Below, in pieces: positions 44,293-54,584 of a stretch of DNA of 64,000 nucleotides (the stretch's first letter is position 1; the number at the start of each line of letters is the position of its first letter). The position numbers were made by a program, and so were the translations under genes. The stretch lies in assembly GCA_965249765.1 (NCBI GenBank), contig CBDFMR010000005.1, positions 2,418,001 through 2,482,000 on the forward strand, given 5' to 3'. Origin of the DNA: CBDFMR01 sp965249765. Its GTDB lineage: Bacteria; Bacteroidota; Bacteroidia; Chitinophagales; Saprospiraceae. Under the pieces are notes generated by a model. That model saw only the letters and a list, made by a program, of their open reading frames with translations. It did not search any database and was not told the DNA's origin.

Positions 44293-47200
44293 ATGTCAAG
44301 AAAAAAATTGAACCTCATATTATTTGTTGCAATTACAACAATCTTCCTTGCCAATTCCGGCCAACATCCAATCTCGGGTACTGGCGGTTATACCAGTGCT
44401 CCTGGAGATGGAGTCTGTTCCTCTTGTCATAGTGGAGGATCTTTTGATGGAGATGTAACAATATCAGGTCTACCTGTCTCAATCATGGCAAACAACACGT
44501 ACACTCTGACACTTACGTCCAATGTAACCACTGGCACACCCAATAGAGCTGGATTCCAGATGTTAGCTCTTAATAGTTTGAATCTAAATGCAGGTTCCCT
44601 CTCCAACAACATGGGAAATTCCAGTATCAAAATGGTAAACGGTAAGTCCTATTTTGGACACTTTCCTGCCACTCTATATGGAGGGAACACTTCTCTTTCA
44701 TGGACTGTCGACTGGACAGCTCCTAATGACCCCAACGGTGATCAGATAACTATGTATGCGGTAAATGTAATGGGCAATGGATCTGGACAAACCGGGGACA
44801 AAGTTCTCTTCAGCAATACCTTCGGAACACTGACTGGAGCTGTAGATTCACTGGTTGCAAGTGCAACCCTCATTAGCGATGCTAGTTGTGCAGGCTCAAA
44901 TGATGGCAGTGCCATGGCCAGTGCAACTGGGGGAATTCTTCCGTATAGCTTCATGTGGAGTAACGGCGAAACGAATGACCTTGCCACAATGCTTCCATCG
45001 GGTGAACAGACTGTTGTCGTAACTGATGCAGCATTCATGACCAGCTCAGCAAGTGTTATCATTAGTGAACCAGATCCTATAGTGGTCTCATTGACAGATC
45101 AAGGTGATGAATCTTGTTTTGGGTTTTCAGATGGTTTTCTAGCAACGGAGACCACGGGAGGTGATAGCAACTATTCATATTTATGGAGTGATGTACAAAT
45201 CACGTCCACAGCTTCAGGACTTACTCAGGATGATTACACACTCATCGTATCCGATGGGACAGGATGCTTTGGTTCGAATACTTTTACGGTGAATGGACCT
45301 GATGCGCCTCTTAGTTCGTCCTTGCTTTCTACGACTGATCCATTATGTAACGGAAGTAGTGATGGAATTGCAGAGCTGCTGGTAACTGGTGGTACTGCTC
45401 CTTATTTTTTTCTATGGGACAGCGGCAGTGATGAAAATCCTGCAATAAACCTAAATGCAGGAGATCATACCGTTATTATTACTGATCTTAATAATTGCTC
45501 AACTAGTAAAATGGTGACACTTGGTGAACCCGATAGTATTACAATACAAGTGGATAGCATTAGGAATGCGACCTGTGGTGGCATTAACGATGGATACGTA
45601 GAACTTTCTCTCACCGGTGGCGTACCACCCTATTCATTATTGTGGTCTGATGACAGCACAACATTGGCCCGAGATACCCTTTTGCCAGGAACCTATGAGG
45701 TAACCGTATCTGATAATAATGGCTGCTTAGATTCTTTGGAACTATTGATAGGAGCAGACTCCTTGCTGATAATTAACACCATTAACCTTCAGCACATTTC
45801 TTGTTTTGGACAAAACGATGGAACAATTGAAATATCTGCAGAAGGTGGAAACGATCCTTATAGTTATACGTGGCTTGATGGTAGCTTGGACAGTCTTCGT
45901 GAAGATCTTACATCAGGAAAAATCTTCGTAACTGTAACTGATAGTATAGGTTGTGAGATTATTGATTCATTTGAGATTGTAGAACCTGATGAGTTGGCTG
46001 GAGATTCTATCTCGTATATACATGTTTCTTGCAATGGAGGAAGTGATGGGATGGCGGTTGTAGGAGCCATGGGCGGCGTCCCGGGATATGATTTTGTCTG
46101 GCCTGATAACACGGTAAATGATACCGTGATTGGGATCAGTGCGGGCAGTCATATAGTTACTATTACTGATCAAAATGATTGTTTTACTCTTTTTCAAGTC
46201 TTTATTACAGAGCCTGATTCATTAAAAGTTGACAGCCTGATATTGGACAATGTCACTTGTCATGGTGGTCAGGATGGAGCTGCCGAAATATTCTCCAGCG
46301 GAGGCACGGGAGTTCACTCTTATGCGTGGCCCGATGGCATCATTGATGCATCAAGGTCTGATCTCATGGCAGGGAACTACCAAGTGACGATAGAAGACGA
46401 GAATGGTTGTCTGGATAGTGTGAGTGTTTCAATAGCCGAGCCAAATGAGTTAGTACTTAATCCGGATAGCGTTCCTGAATCTATGTTAGGTGCAAACGAT
46501 GGCGAGGCTTCCGTAGCTCCTGAGGGAGGGACATCGCCCTACTCATATATGTGGTCAACACTAGAGTCCACGGATACTATAAGAAACCTCAGCCCCAGCA
46601 ATTACAGCGTTACTGTTACTGATGCACATAATTGTTCTATGACAGTAACAGTCATCGTAGGGTCTGGTGATTGTGCGCTCAGTGTCATTTACACAACTAC
46701 CTCTGTAAGTTGCAATGGCCTTAGCGATGGAAGTGCCGTAATAGAGGTTAGTGATGGTACTGAGCCATATACGTTCTCATGGGTTACCGGTAGTGACTCT
46801 TCATCCATTACTGCTCAATCAGCAGGCATTTTTAGCGTAACCATAATTGATGCCGTTGATTGTCAGATTGTGATTGATGACATCATTATCACAGAGCCTG
46901 GAGAGCTCAACGCTACATGGAATGTCATCTTTGCGCCGATCTGCGCTACTGACCAAACAGGTATCATAGATGCGGCTGTGAGTGGAGGCACCCTTCCCTA
47001 CTCTTATTTTTGGAGTACAGGTAGCAATGAAGATACAATATACAATGTGAGCCCAGGCCAGTATTCTATATCTGTAGTAGATGCACATGATTGTCGTGAC
47101 ACTACCAATGTATTCATCGGAAACGGTGACTTTGAAAAGCCCGTACCCAGTTTAAACAACCTTGAACTATACATTGATGAGGACGGCAATGTTCCTTCCA

Positions 47201-48324
47201 TTGATATCAATGATATCGACAATGGGTCCACGGATAATTGCAATATAATGGGCCTAAGTTTTACCGAACCGGTATATTCTTGCGAGAATTTAGGAGAAAA
47301 TTCATTGGCAGTTAAAGTATTTGACGACAATGGAAACTTTGCTGAAGCAACCATTACTGTCACTGTCATTGATACTTTTCCCCCGGTGATACTCTGTCCA
47401 TCAGATATGGTAGTTTTAAAATGCCTGGGCATCACTTACTCTGATCCTATGGTCACAGATAACTGCAACAACTTTTCTGTCAGTATGATTGACGGTATCA
47501 ATAGTGGTAACGATTTTCCACCTGGGGTAACCACAATTCAGTTTGAAGCCAGGGACATTAGTGGTAATACTTCTACATGTAGTTTTTTGATTGACGTCGA
47601 CGTAGAACTTGAGGCGGAAACAGCAACTACTGATCCCACTTGTTTTGGATTTCAGAATGGTTCAGTAGACTTCAATGTCAATGGTACCAATCCTCCATTT
47701 ATGGTAGTAGTTGACAATGTCGTTGACCTAAGTACCTTGGGAGCCAATGACTATAACTATACTATATCGGATGACATAGGCTGTTTGGTAACTGGTGGGT
47801 TTTCTATTGGCGAACCTGACCTTTTGTTTATTGCCAACGAGGTCATTACCCATGCATCAACCATGACATCGAATGATGGCTCCATAGATATTGATGTGAT
47901 AGGTGGGACACCTCCATATTCCTTCTCCTGGATGTTGGATGGAAGTGAGATAAATATGGATGAAGACTTGGAGAATGCTGCCCCAGGTGAATACAATGTG
48001 TTGATCGAGGATGATCAAGGATGTCTTTACTCATCGGTAGACTATACGATTAATTTTGACACAGGAATTAATGATCCGGAATTAAAAAGACTAGTAGACC
48101 TCATGCCCAATCCTGCCCACGAGAGGTTGATTATAAATACAATGCGTAGTCATACTATAATCGAGCACCTCATATTGTTTAATACGGCAGGAAAAAAAGT
48201 GATTGATTTAAGACCTGACTCCGATCATCTAATGCTAGATGTAGTTGATCTTTCAGCTGGAATATATATTTTGAAGCTAATTCTAGGAGAGCATACACTT
48301 ACTTCTAGAATAGTGATCGAATAA
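44293..48324 (+). CDS. Giant SprB-repeat adhesin with Reeler-like start and T9SS sorting domain
   Basis: 1343 residues. Signal peptide, then a Reeler-like choice-of-anchor domain (about 25-185) that includes GVCSSCHSGG, a CxxCH motif near residue 42. From about 190 to 950 run some ten SprB-type repeats (pattern: Cys, G/N-x-NDG or SDG, A/T-GG-x-x-PY-x-F/Y-x-W, then VTVTDxxGC). A HYR-like domain (PPVILCPSDMVV...VTDNCN) lies near 1028-1110, two more SprB repeats follow, and the end (DLMPNPAHERLIINTM to SRIVIE) is a T9SS sorting domain. Probable cell-surface adhesin for attachment or gliding. Shorter frames inside are shadows. Confidence 0.92.
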   Translation: MSRKKLNLILFVAITTIFLANSGQHPISGTGGYTSAPGDGVCSSCHSGGSFDGDVTISGLPVSIMANNTYTLTLTSNVTTGTPNRAGFQMLALNSLNLNAGSLSNNMGNSSIKMVNGKSYFGHFPATLYGGNTSLSWTVDWTAPNDPNGDQITMYAVNVMGNGSGQTGDKVLFSNTFGTLTGAVDSLVASATLISDASCAGSNDGSAMASATGGILPYSFMWSNGETNDLATMLPSGEQTVVVTDAAFMTSSASVIISEPDPIVVSLTDQGDESCFGFSDGFLATETTGGDSNYSYLWSDVQITSTASGLTQDDYTLIVSDGTGCFGSNTFTVNGPDAPLSSSLLSTTDPLCNGSSDGIAELLVTGGTAPYFFLWDSGSDENPAINLNAGDHTVIITDLNNCSTSKMVTLGEPDSITIQVDSIRNATCGGINDGYVELSLTGGVPPYSLLWSDDSTTLARDTLLPGTYEVTVSDNNGCLDSLELLIGADSLLIINTINLQHISCFGQNDGTIEISAEGGNDPYSYTWLDGSLDSLREDLTSGKIFVTVTDSIGCEIIDSFEIVEPDELAGDSISYIHVSCNGGSDGMAVVGAMGGVPGYDFVWPDNTVNDTVIGISAGSHIVTITDQNDCFTLFQVFITEPDSLKVDSLILDNVTCHGGQDGAAEIFSSGGTGVHSYAWPDGIIDASRSDLMAGNYQVTIEDENGCLDSVSVSIAEPNELVLNPDSVPESMLGANDGEASVAPEGGTSPYSYMWSTLESTDTIRNLSPSNYSVTVTDAHNCSMTVTVIVGSGDCALSVIYTTTSVSCNGLSDGSAVIEVSDGTEPYTFSWVTGSDSSSITAQSAGIFSVTIIDAVDCQIVIDDIIITEPGELNATWNVIFAPICATDQTGIIDAAVSGGTLPYSYFWSTGSNEDTIYNVSPGQYSISVVDAHDCRDTTNVFIGNGDFEKPVPSLNNLELYIDEDGNVPSIDINDIDNGSTDNCNIMGLSFTEPVYSCENLGENSLAVKVFDDNGNFAEATITVTVIDTFPPVILCPSDMVVLKCLGITYSDPMVTDNCNNFSVSMIDGINSGNDFPPGVTTIQFEARDISGNTSTCSFLIDVDVELEAETATTDPTCFGFQNGSVDFNVNGTNPPFMVVVDNVVDLSTLGANDYNYTISDDIGCLVTGGFSIGEPDLLFIANEVITHASTMTSNDGSIDIDVIGGTPPYSFSWMLDGSEINMDEDLENAAPGEYNVLIEDDQGCLYSSVDYTINFDTGINDPELKRLVDLMPNPAHERLIINTMRSHTIIEHLILFNTAGKKVIDLRPDSDHLMLDVVDLSAGIYILKLILGEHTLTSRIVIE

Positions 48325-48394
48325 CCTTTTTAACGATTCATTAATAACATACTAGGACGAGGAGTAGTATTTTTATACAGTAATATCCAAAACA

Positions 48395-48775
48395 ATGAGA
48401 ATACTATTTGTACTTGCGATATTTTGTCTCTCTTCACAGCTTTATTCTCAAGAGAGCGATTATCTGAAATTTGACACGCGGTCTATAGACTTGGGTATCG
48501 TGAAGAAGGGTGATATACGCGAGGGCACTTTTACCTTTAAGAATGTTAGTAATGAACCTATCGAGATAGAATGGGTCGATGCCTGTGAGTGTACAGAACT
48601 AGACTGGACCTTTGGTAAAATAAAGCCAGGAGAAACTGGTACGATTCAATTCATATTTGACAGTAGTAAAAAAGATTTAGTAGAGCCTATCTCTATCGAT
48701 ATAACATTGAAGAATACAGATTCCAGAACGGGAGGTCCCATCCTAGATTCTGTCGCATACTTATATAAATTTTAA
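48395..48775 (+). CDS. DUF1573 domain protein, secreted
   Basis: 126 residues: signal peptide MRILFVLAIFCLSSQLYSQ and one DUF1573 Ig-like domain (DLGIVKKGDIREGTFTFKNVSNEPIEI, CECTELDW, KPGETGTIQFIFDSS). Common exported protein in Bacteroidota; function unknown. Confidence 0.88.
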   Translation: MRILFVLAIFCLSSQLYSQESDYLKFDTRSIDLGIVKKGDIREGTFTFKNVSNEPIEIEWVDACECTELDWTFGKIKPGETGTIQFIFDSSKKDLVEPISIDITLKNTDSRTGGPILDSVAYLYKF

Positions 48776-48802
48776 TTTTCGAGATCGCCAAGCCAGATCT
48801 TG

Positions 48803-50596
48803 TTAATCATCAAGCTTCAGTACTTCCAAAAACGCTTTCTGAGGCACTTGCACTGAACCTATCTGTCTCATTTTCTTCTTACCTTTCTTCTGCTTCTCTA
48901 ACAATTTTCTCTTCCTAGTAATATCACCACCATAACATTTAGCGGTCACATCCTTTCTTAAAGCAGATATGGTTTCGCGAGCTATGATCTTAGCTCCTAT
49001 GGCGGCTTGTATGGCAATCATGAATTGCTGTCTAGGCAGAAGTTCCTTCAACCGTTTACATATTTTTCTACCAACATAATCCGCCTTTGTCCTATGCACG
49101 AGAGATGAAAGTGCATCGACATTCTCACTATTCAATTTAATATCAAGCTTAACAAGATCAGAAGCACGGTAATCTATCATCATATAATCGAATGAAGCAT
49201 AGCCTCTTGAGATACTCTTCAAACGATCATAGAAGTCAAAAACAATTTCTGCCAGCGGCAACTCAAAAGTCAGCTCTACCCTTTCTGTAGTCAAGTAACT
49301 CTGTTTTGTAAGGACTCCTCTTTTATCCATTGCGAGTGCAATGATGATTCCGATGTACTCAGGCTTGGTAATTATCTGAGCTTTGATGTAAGGCTCTTCA
49401 ACACTTGCCAACATAGTAGGTTCAGGAAGCTGTGATGGCGTATGGATAGAAAGCTTTTCTCCCTTATTGTTAAATGCAAAATATGATACATTGGGCACTG
49501 TAGTGATCACCTCTTGATCAAACTCACGAGAAAGTCTCTCTTGGATGATCTCAAGATGAAGCATTCCTAAGAAACCACACCTGAATCCAAAACCCAAAGC
49601 CTGAGAAGTCTCGGCTTCAAACACTAGGGAAGCGTCATTAAGCTGTAGCTTTTCGAGGCTGTCTCTGAGGTCCTCAAAATCATCATTGTCTATAGGATAG
49701 ATACCAGCAAATACCATGGGTTTGACATCTTCAAATCCATGGATCTCCTTGTCACATGGATTGTCAACCAAGGTGATGGTATCTCCAACTTTTATTTCCT
49801 TTGACTCTTTTATTCCGGTAATGATATAACCGACATTTCCTGCCGACAACTTGTTGTGGGGCACTTGATTAATCTGAAGAATGCCGATCTCGTCAGCAGC
49901 ATATTGCTTACCTGTGTTTACAAATCTTACAAGATCACCCTTCCTTATCGTCCCGTTCATCACGCGAAAATATGCGATCACACCTCTAAAGGGATTGAAC
50001 ATAGAATCGAAAATCAAAGCCTGCAATGGAGCTTTAGGATCTCCTGATGGTGCCGGAATATTATCCACTATGGCTGTCATCAAATTCTCTACTCCAACAC
50101 CAGTCTTACCACTCGTATGTACAATTTCTTCTTTCTTGCAGCCGATAAGCTCTATGATCTGATCTGAAACCTCGTCTATCATTGCGCTTTCCATATCCAC
50201 CTTATTGAGGACTGGAATGATCTCAAGATCATGCTCAATGGCAAGGTATAAATTAGAAATGGTCTGAGCCTGAATTCCTTGACTGGCATCGACCAACAAG
50301 AGTGCGCCCTCGCATGCGGCAATCGATCTTGACACTTCATAAGAAAAGTCCACGTGACCAGGAGTATCTATTAAATTGAAAGTATACTTCTTACCATCAG
50401 TATGGTCATAATATATCTGAATGGCATGGCTCTTTATAGTGATGCCTCTTTCTCTCTCGAGATCCATATCATCCAAGGCCTGACTCTGCATATCTCTCTC
50501 CGAGATGGTTTTAGTAAATTCCAACAACCTATCTGACAAGGTACTCTTGCCGTGATCGATATGAGCAATTACACAGAAATTCCTTATGTCCTCCAT
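48803..50596 (-). CDS. lepA: Elongation factor 4 (LepA)
   Basis: 597 residues, normal length. GTPase motifs AHIDHGKSTLSDRLLE (G1), DTPGHVDFSYEVSRS (G3), NKVDME (G4), and the LepA-specific C-terminal domain (RKRKLLEKQKKGKKKMRQIGSVQVPQ). Back-translocates stalled ribosomes. Confidence 0.97.
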   Translation of the reverse strand: MEDIRNFCVIAHIDHGKSTLSDRLLEFTKTISERDMQSQALDDMDLERERGITIKSHAIQIYYDHTDGKKYTFNLIDTPGHVDFSYEVSRSIAACEGALLLVDASQGIQAQTISNLYLAIEHDLEIIPVLNKVDMESAMIDEVSDQIIELIGCKKEEIVHTSGKTGVGVENLMTAIVDNIPAPSGDPKAPLQALIFDSMFNPFRGVIAYFRVMNGTIRKGDLVRFVNTGKQYAADEIGILQINQVPHNKLSAGNVGYIITGIKESKEIKVGDTITLVDNPCDKEIHGFEDVKPMVFAGIYPIDNDDFEDLRDSLEKLQLNDASLVFEAETSQALGFGFRCGFLGMLHLEIIQERLSREFDQEVITTVPNVSYFAFNNKGEKLSIHTPSQLPEPTMLASVEEPYIKAQIITKPEYIGIIIALAMDKRGVLTKQSYLTTERVELTFELPLAEIVFDFYDRLKSISRGYASFDYMMIDYRASDLVKLDIKLNSENVDALSSLVHRTKADYVGRKICKRLKELLPRQQFMIAIQAAIGAKIIARETISALRKDVTAKCYGGDITRKRKLLEKQKKGKKKMRQIGSVQVPQKAFLEVLKLDD

Positions 50597-50761
50597 TCAC
50601 TTCTTTATTATCGCAAATCGATAGGTTTTATCTTCCTGAATAAAATTTGCGAACGCAAATATAACCCTTTGATGCTTCTTGCTATTAGATTGATTGACGC
50701 ATAATAGCCTGACTGGAATGTGAGATTACGCTGGCACAATGCTTGTAATGGCTTCGTTTTG

Positions 50762-50769
50762 TACCTTTG
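50762..50769 (+). promoter_or_regulatory. Bacteroidota -7 element before the C1 peptidase gene
   Basis: TACCTTTG fits TAnnTTTG, 25 bases before the ATG at 50795. The nearest upstream TTG is 16 bases away, a little short of the usual spacing. Confidence 0.5.
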
Positions 50770-50794
50770 GAAATCTAAAATAAAAAACTTAGCA

Positions 50795-51895
50795 ATGAAG
50801 AATATAATAACCATCATACTCTGTACATTTTGCGCTTCTTTAATTGGTCAATACACATTTAGCGATGCAAACAGAGTGGCTTGTACATCTGTCAAGAACC
50901 AACAAAAAACTGGTACCTGCTGGAGCTTTGCAACGTCGTCATTTATAGAAAGTGAACTCATGAGAAGTGGGATGAAAGATGTCAATTTATCAGAGATGTA
51001 CGTAGTGAGAAACATCTACGAAGACAAGGCTATGAACTACGTGCTCAGACAAGGCAAGGCCAATTTCAGCCAAGGAAGCTTGAGTCATGACCTGATCAAG
51101 ACCATTGCTAGGTATGGCATTGTTCCAGATAGTGCTTATCCTGGTAGAGAATCTTCAGAATCACCATTTGACCATAGTGAAATGGAAAGAGGACTTAAGG
51201 GTTTTCTTGATGGTATACTCAAAAGTAAAAGGCTAAGTAAGAAATGGAAAATTGCCTTTAATAGGATACTCGACACATATCTAGGCGAAGAACCATCAGA
51301 ATTCACCGTCGGTGGAAAACGTTATTCTCCAGTACAATATGCCGAATCATTAGGATTTAATGCTGATAACTTTGTAAGCTTCACCTCCTTTACCCATCAC
51401 CCTTTTTATAAGAATTTTATTCTTGAGATTCCTGACAACTACTCTAATGGTGCTTTTTATAATATTCCTCTTAATGATCTGGAAAGTATTGTAGACAATG
51501 CCATTTCAAAAGGTTATACGGTTGCTTGGGATGGAGACGTCAGTGAAGCCGGATTCTCAGCAAAAGAAGGCATAGCAGTGTTACCAAGTGATCAAGGAAG
51601 AGAGGATATCTTTACAATGCTTGGAGCTGAGATGACAGTATCACAATCTAGTAGACAAGAAGAATTTGAAAGATACAGTACCACAGATGATCATCTAATG
51701 CACCTTGTGGGGAAGGCCAAGGATCAAAAAGGAAATGAGTATTACATCATTAAAAACTCATGGGGACCGATAAGCCAATACAAAGGTTATCTATACATGT
51801 CAAAAGCGTATTTCAGAATGAAGACCATTGCCGTAATGCTCCATAAGGATGGTATAACACCTCAGATAAATAGGAAGCTGAATATGAGTGAATGA
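50795..51895 (+). CDS. C1-type (bleomycin hydrolase-like) cysteine peptidase, secreted
   Basis: 366 residues from the ATG at 50795, giving the signal peptide MKNIITIILCTFCASLIGQ. Papain-fold triad: Cys in QQKTGTCWSFATSS (about 39), His in DDHLMHLVGKA (about 300) and Asn in YYIIKNSWGP (about 318). Similarity to C1B aminopeptidases, but with export signal, so it acts in periplasm or outside. The frame upstream of 50795 is not supported. Confidence 0.9.
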   Translation: MKNIITIILCTFCASLIGQYTFSDANRVACTSVKNQQKTGTCWSFATSSFIESELMRSGMKDVNLSEMYVVRNIYEDKAMNYVLRQGKANFSQGSLSHDLIKTIARYGIVPDSAYPGRESSESPFDHSEMERGLKGFLDGILKSKRLSKKWKIAFNRILDTYLGEEPSEFTVGGKRYSPVQYAESLGFNADNFVSFTSFTHHPFYKNFILEIPDNYSNGAFYNIPLNDLESIVDNAISKGYTVAWDGDVSEAGFSAKEGIAVLPSDQGREDIFTMLGAEMTVSQSSRQEEFERYSTTDDHLMHLVGKAKDQKGNEYYIIKNSWGPISQYKGYLYMSKAYFRMKTIAVMLHKDGITPQINRKLNMSE

Positions 51896-51959
51896 TTGAG
51901 AGTTTATCCTGATTGTTAAATTGAGCCATTATTCAATCTAGCACAATGGCTTTGATCTG

Positions 51960-52988
51960 ATGAACATGATTAATCTAATAAGCGATACTGTCACAAAGCC
52001 AAGTGAGGCAATGCTAAGTGCAATGATGAAGGCTGAGGTAGGTGATGACGTATTTAGAGAAGACCCTACAGTCAACAAGTTGGAAGGTTTTATAGCTGAT
52101 GTTTTTGGAAAGGAATCCGCACTTTTCTGTCCATCCGGGACAATGACCAATCAGCTCGCCATCAAAGTAAATACAGATCCTCTGGATGAGATAATATGTG
52201 ATGTGGACAGTCACATTTATCAGTATGAGACCGGAGGGTATGCTTTTAACAGTGGAGTTGTAATTAATCCCATCCAAGGAATTCATGGAAAATTGACTTC
52301 AGAACAGGTGGTAGAAAATATAAAGTCGATCTATGACTGGTTGCCGAGAACTAGGCTAGTATCGCTTGAAAATAGCTGTAACCGAGGAGGCGGAAATTTC
52401 TACACCTTAGAGGAGATGAGATCACTTTCCATTACCAGCCGAGAACATGGCTTAAGGACCCACCTTGATGGTGCTCGATTATTCAATGTTCTCGTTGAAA
52501 CTCAAGATAATACTCAAGAAATAGGTCCTCTGTTTGATACGATATCACTGTGCATGTCCAAAGGACTAGGTGCACCAGTGGGGTCATTATTGCTTGGAAG
52601 CCAAAAGGATATCACCCTTGCTAGAAGATATAGAAAAGTCATGGGAGGGGGAATGAGACAAGCTGGATACCTCGCTGCTGCTTGTCAATATGCACTGGAA
52701 AATAACATAGACCGCCTCAAACAAGATAATGATAGAGCCAAGGAACTTGCAAAGACACTTGAGTGTTTGAACTATGTATCAGGCATACGTCCTGTAAAAA
52801 CCAATATTCTGATTTTTGACCTGACGGACACTTATACAGGATTACAGTTCCTCGATTTATTAAAGAGAGAACAAATCAATGTTTCATTATTTGGTCCACA
52901 GACTGTAAGGTTTGTGACTCACCTCGATATTACGAAGGAAGATATAGATAGGGTAAAAGGAGTGTTATCTAAGCTAGATGAACACTAG
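51960..52988 (+). CDS. ltaE: Low-specificity L-threonine aldolase
   Basis: 342 residues. PLP enzyme splitting L-threonine to glycine and acetaldehyde. Fold type I landmarks: MINLISDTVTKPSEAML, VGDDVFREDPTVNKLE, SGTMTNQLAI, HLDGARLFN and the PLP Lys in SLCMSKGLGAPVGS (about 202). A second ATG at 51966 is an equal start candidate. Confidence 0.93.
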   Translation: MNMINLISDTVTKPSEAMLSAMMKAEVGDDVFREDPTVNKLEGFIADVFGKESALFCPSGTMTNQLAIKVNTDPLDEIICDVDSHIYQYETGGYAFNSGVVINPIQGIHGKLTSEQVVENIKSIYDWLPRTRLVSLENSCNRGGGNFYTLEEMRSLSITSREHGLRTHLDGARLFNVLVETQDNTQEIGPLFDTISLCMSKGLGAPVGSLLLGSQKDITLARRYRKVMGGGMRQAGYLAAACQYALENNIDRLKQDNDRAKELAKTLECLNYVSGIRPVKTNILIFDLTDTYTGLQFLDLLKREQINVSLFGPQTVRFVTHLDITKEDIDRVKGVLSKLDEH

Positions 52989-52993
52989 TGCGA

Positions 52994-53581
52994 TCACTCT
53001 GACTGATCACGTCTGGCAATTTCATCTCTTATCCGAGCAGCCTCTTCGTAATTTTCATCAGCCAAGACGCTTTCTAATCGTTCATTGAGTTGATTCAAAT
53101 TCATCTTGGTATAAGAATTTCCTTTAGCTGGGCTATCCTCAATCTCCACACTATCTAGTGTCAAGTCCTCCTCCTCAAGAACGACACCTGCAGCCTCAAG
53201 TATAAACTCATAAGTATAAATAGGACATCGAGATCTCACTGCCATTGCAATCGCATCGGATGTACGGCTATCAATCTCCAATACATCGCCGTTATGCTTG
53301 CAAATCAGCTGTGCATAAAAAATCCCATCTAAAAGATTAGAGATGATGACTTCCTCGAGTTCAATGGAAAAAGTATCAAGTGTATTCTTGAAAAGATCGT
53401 GGGTCAAGGGTCGATTGGGGGCCATTTTTTCCATGGCAACAGCAATAGCCTGGGCTTCAAATCCACCAATCACGATGGGCAATCTACGTCGACTTGACAA
53501 CTCACCTAGTACTACGGCATAGTTGCTAGATTGCGTGACGCTGTGCGAGAGAGCAACAATTTCCAATTCTACTTTCTTCAT
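52994..53581 (-). CDS. Bifunctional nuclease (DUF151) family protein with UVR motif
   Basis: 195 residues. Residues 1-140 form the DUF151/BFN domain (LPIVIGGFEAQAIAVAMEK, RPLTHDLFKN, IDSRTSDAIAMAVRSRCPIYTYE). The last 35 residues are a UvrB/UvrC-type UVR motif (LNERLESVLADENYEEAARIRDEI). Usual Bacteroidota arrangement. Molecular role uncertain. Confidence 0.88.
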   Translation of the reverse strand: MKKVELEIVALSHSVTQSSNYAVVLGELSSRRRLPIVIGGFEAQAIAVAMEKMAPNRPLTHDLFKNTLDTFSIELEEVIISNLLDGIFYAQLICKHNGDVLEIDSRTSDAIAMAVRSRCPIYTYEFILEAAGVVLEEEDLTLDSVEIEDSPAKGNSYTKMNLNQLNERLESVLADENYEEAARIRDEIARRDQSE

Positions 53582-53621
53582 TTACTTAAAAGTACACTTT
53601 TAAAATAATGTGATCACAGGG

Positions 53622-54584
53622 TCAATTCTTTTCTTTAAACTTTTTTAACGCCGTTGTAAGTCTCGGTACGACATCAAACAAGTCAGCACATACTCCATAA
53701 TCTGCTGCCTTGAAAAAAGGTGCATCTTGATCTTTGTTGATCACAACGATGACCTTGGAATTGTTGACTCCTGCCAAATGCTGTATCGCTCCGGAAATCC
53801 CTATAGCGATATATAGATTAGGCTTGATTGCAACTCCTGTCTGACCCACATGCTCGTGATGAGGTCTCCATCCAGAATCTGCTACAGGTCTACTGCACGC
53901 TGTTGTTGCACCCAACGTATCCGCAAGTTCCTCGATTATATCCCAGTTTTCAGGTCCTTTCATTCCTCGACCCGCCGAGACAACAAGCTCCGCCTCCGGT
54001 AGTGGAACTGTTCCATCGATTACCTTTTTTTCTTTTACTTCTAATTGACTATTAGAAGATGATGCAACACCTTGCTCCACACTTACGGGACTTCCTATTG
54101 CCTCAGGCTGTAGTGAATTTCCCATCACCGTAAGCACCTTGACATCGGTGTTGACCCTATAAGAGACTATTGCCTTACCCGAAAACACCGACTTATTCAC
54201 GACGAAATCATCTTCTGTTGATGGCAGTGCCGTAACTCCTGTCACAGTACCAGCGCTCAAAGCGACACCAAGGCATCCTACGAGAGACTTTCCATCGGCA
54301 GTATGAGACATGACAATCAGCTTACAACCATTGGCCTCGGCTGCTGACTTGATGCTATCTGTATAGTTTATAGAATTGAATTTATTCCCTTCTCCTTGAG
54401 CAGCATGAATCACCTTATCGGCGCCATACGTACCAAGTTGTCCTGCATCAGAAGCGTCACCAATAACCAGTGCTATGCATGTGCTTCCAAGCATCTCGGC
54501 ACACTTCTTACCATAATAAACAGCCTCAAAGGCAGATTTTTTAAATTTCCCTCCAGGGCTTTCGGCATATACTAAAACTCCCAT
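53622..54584 (-). CDS. etfA: Electron transfer flavoprotein alpha subunit
   Basis: 320 residues. C-terminal FAD-binding domain: SAGRGMKGPENWDIIEELAD, RPVADSGWRPHHEHVGQTGV, YIAIGISGAIQHLAGVNNSK, VINKDQDAPFFKAADYGV. Passes electrons from acyl-CoA dehydrogenases to the quinone pool together with EtfB, whose gene ends at the base before its start. Confidence 0.95.
   Translation of the reverse strand: MGVLVYAESPGGKFKKSAFEAVYYGKKCAEMLGSTCIALVIGDASDAGQLGTYGADKVIHAAQGEGNKFNSINYTDSIKSAAEANGCKLIVMSHTADGKSLVGCLGVALSAGTVTGVTALPSTEDDFVVNKSVFSGKAIVSYRVNTDVKVLTVMGNSLQPEAIGSPVSVEQGVASSSNSQLEVKEKKVIDGTVPLPEAELVVSAGRGMKGPENWDIIEELADTLGATTACSRPVADSGWRPHHEHVGQTGVAIKPNLYIAIGISGAIQHLAGVNNSKVIVVINKDQDAPFFKAADYGVCADLFDVVPRLTTALKKFKEKN

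Noticed and set aside
45864..47435. Minus-strand frames inside the SprB-repeat gene
   Set aside because: Shadows of a repetitive, strongly supported plus-strand gene.
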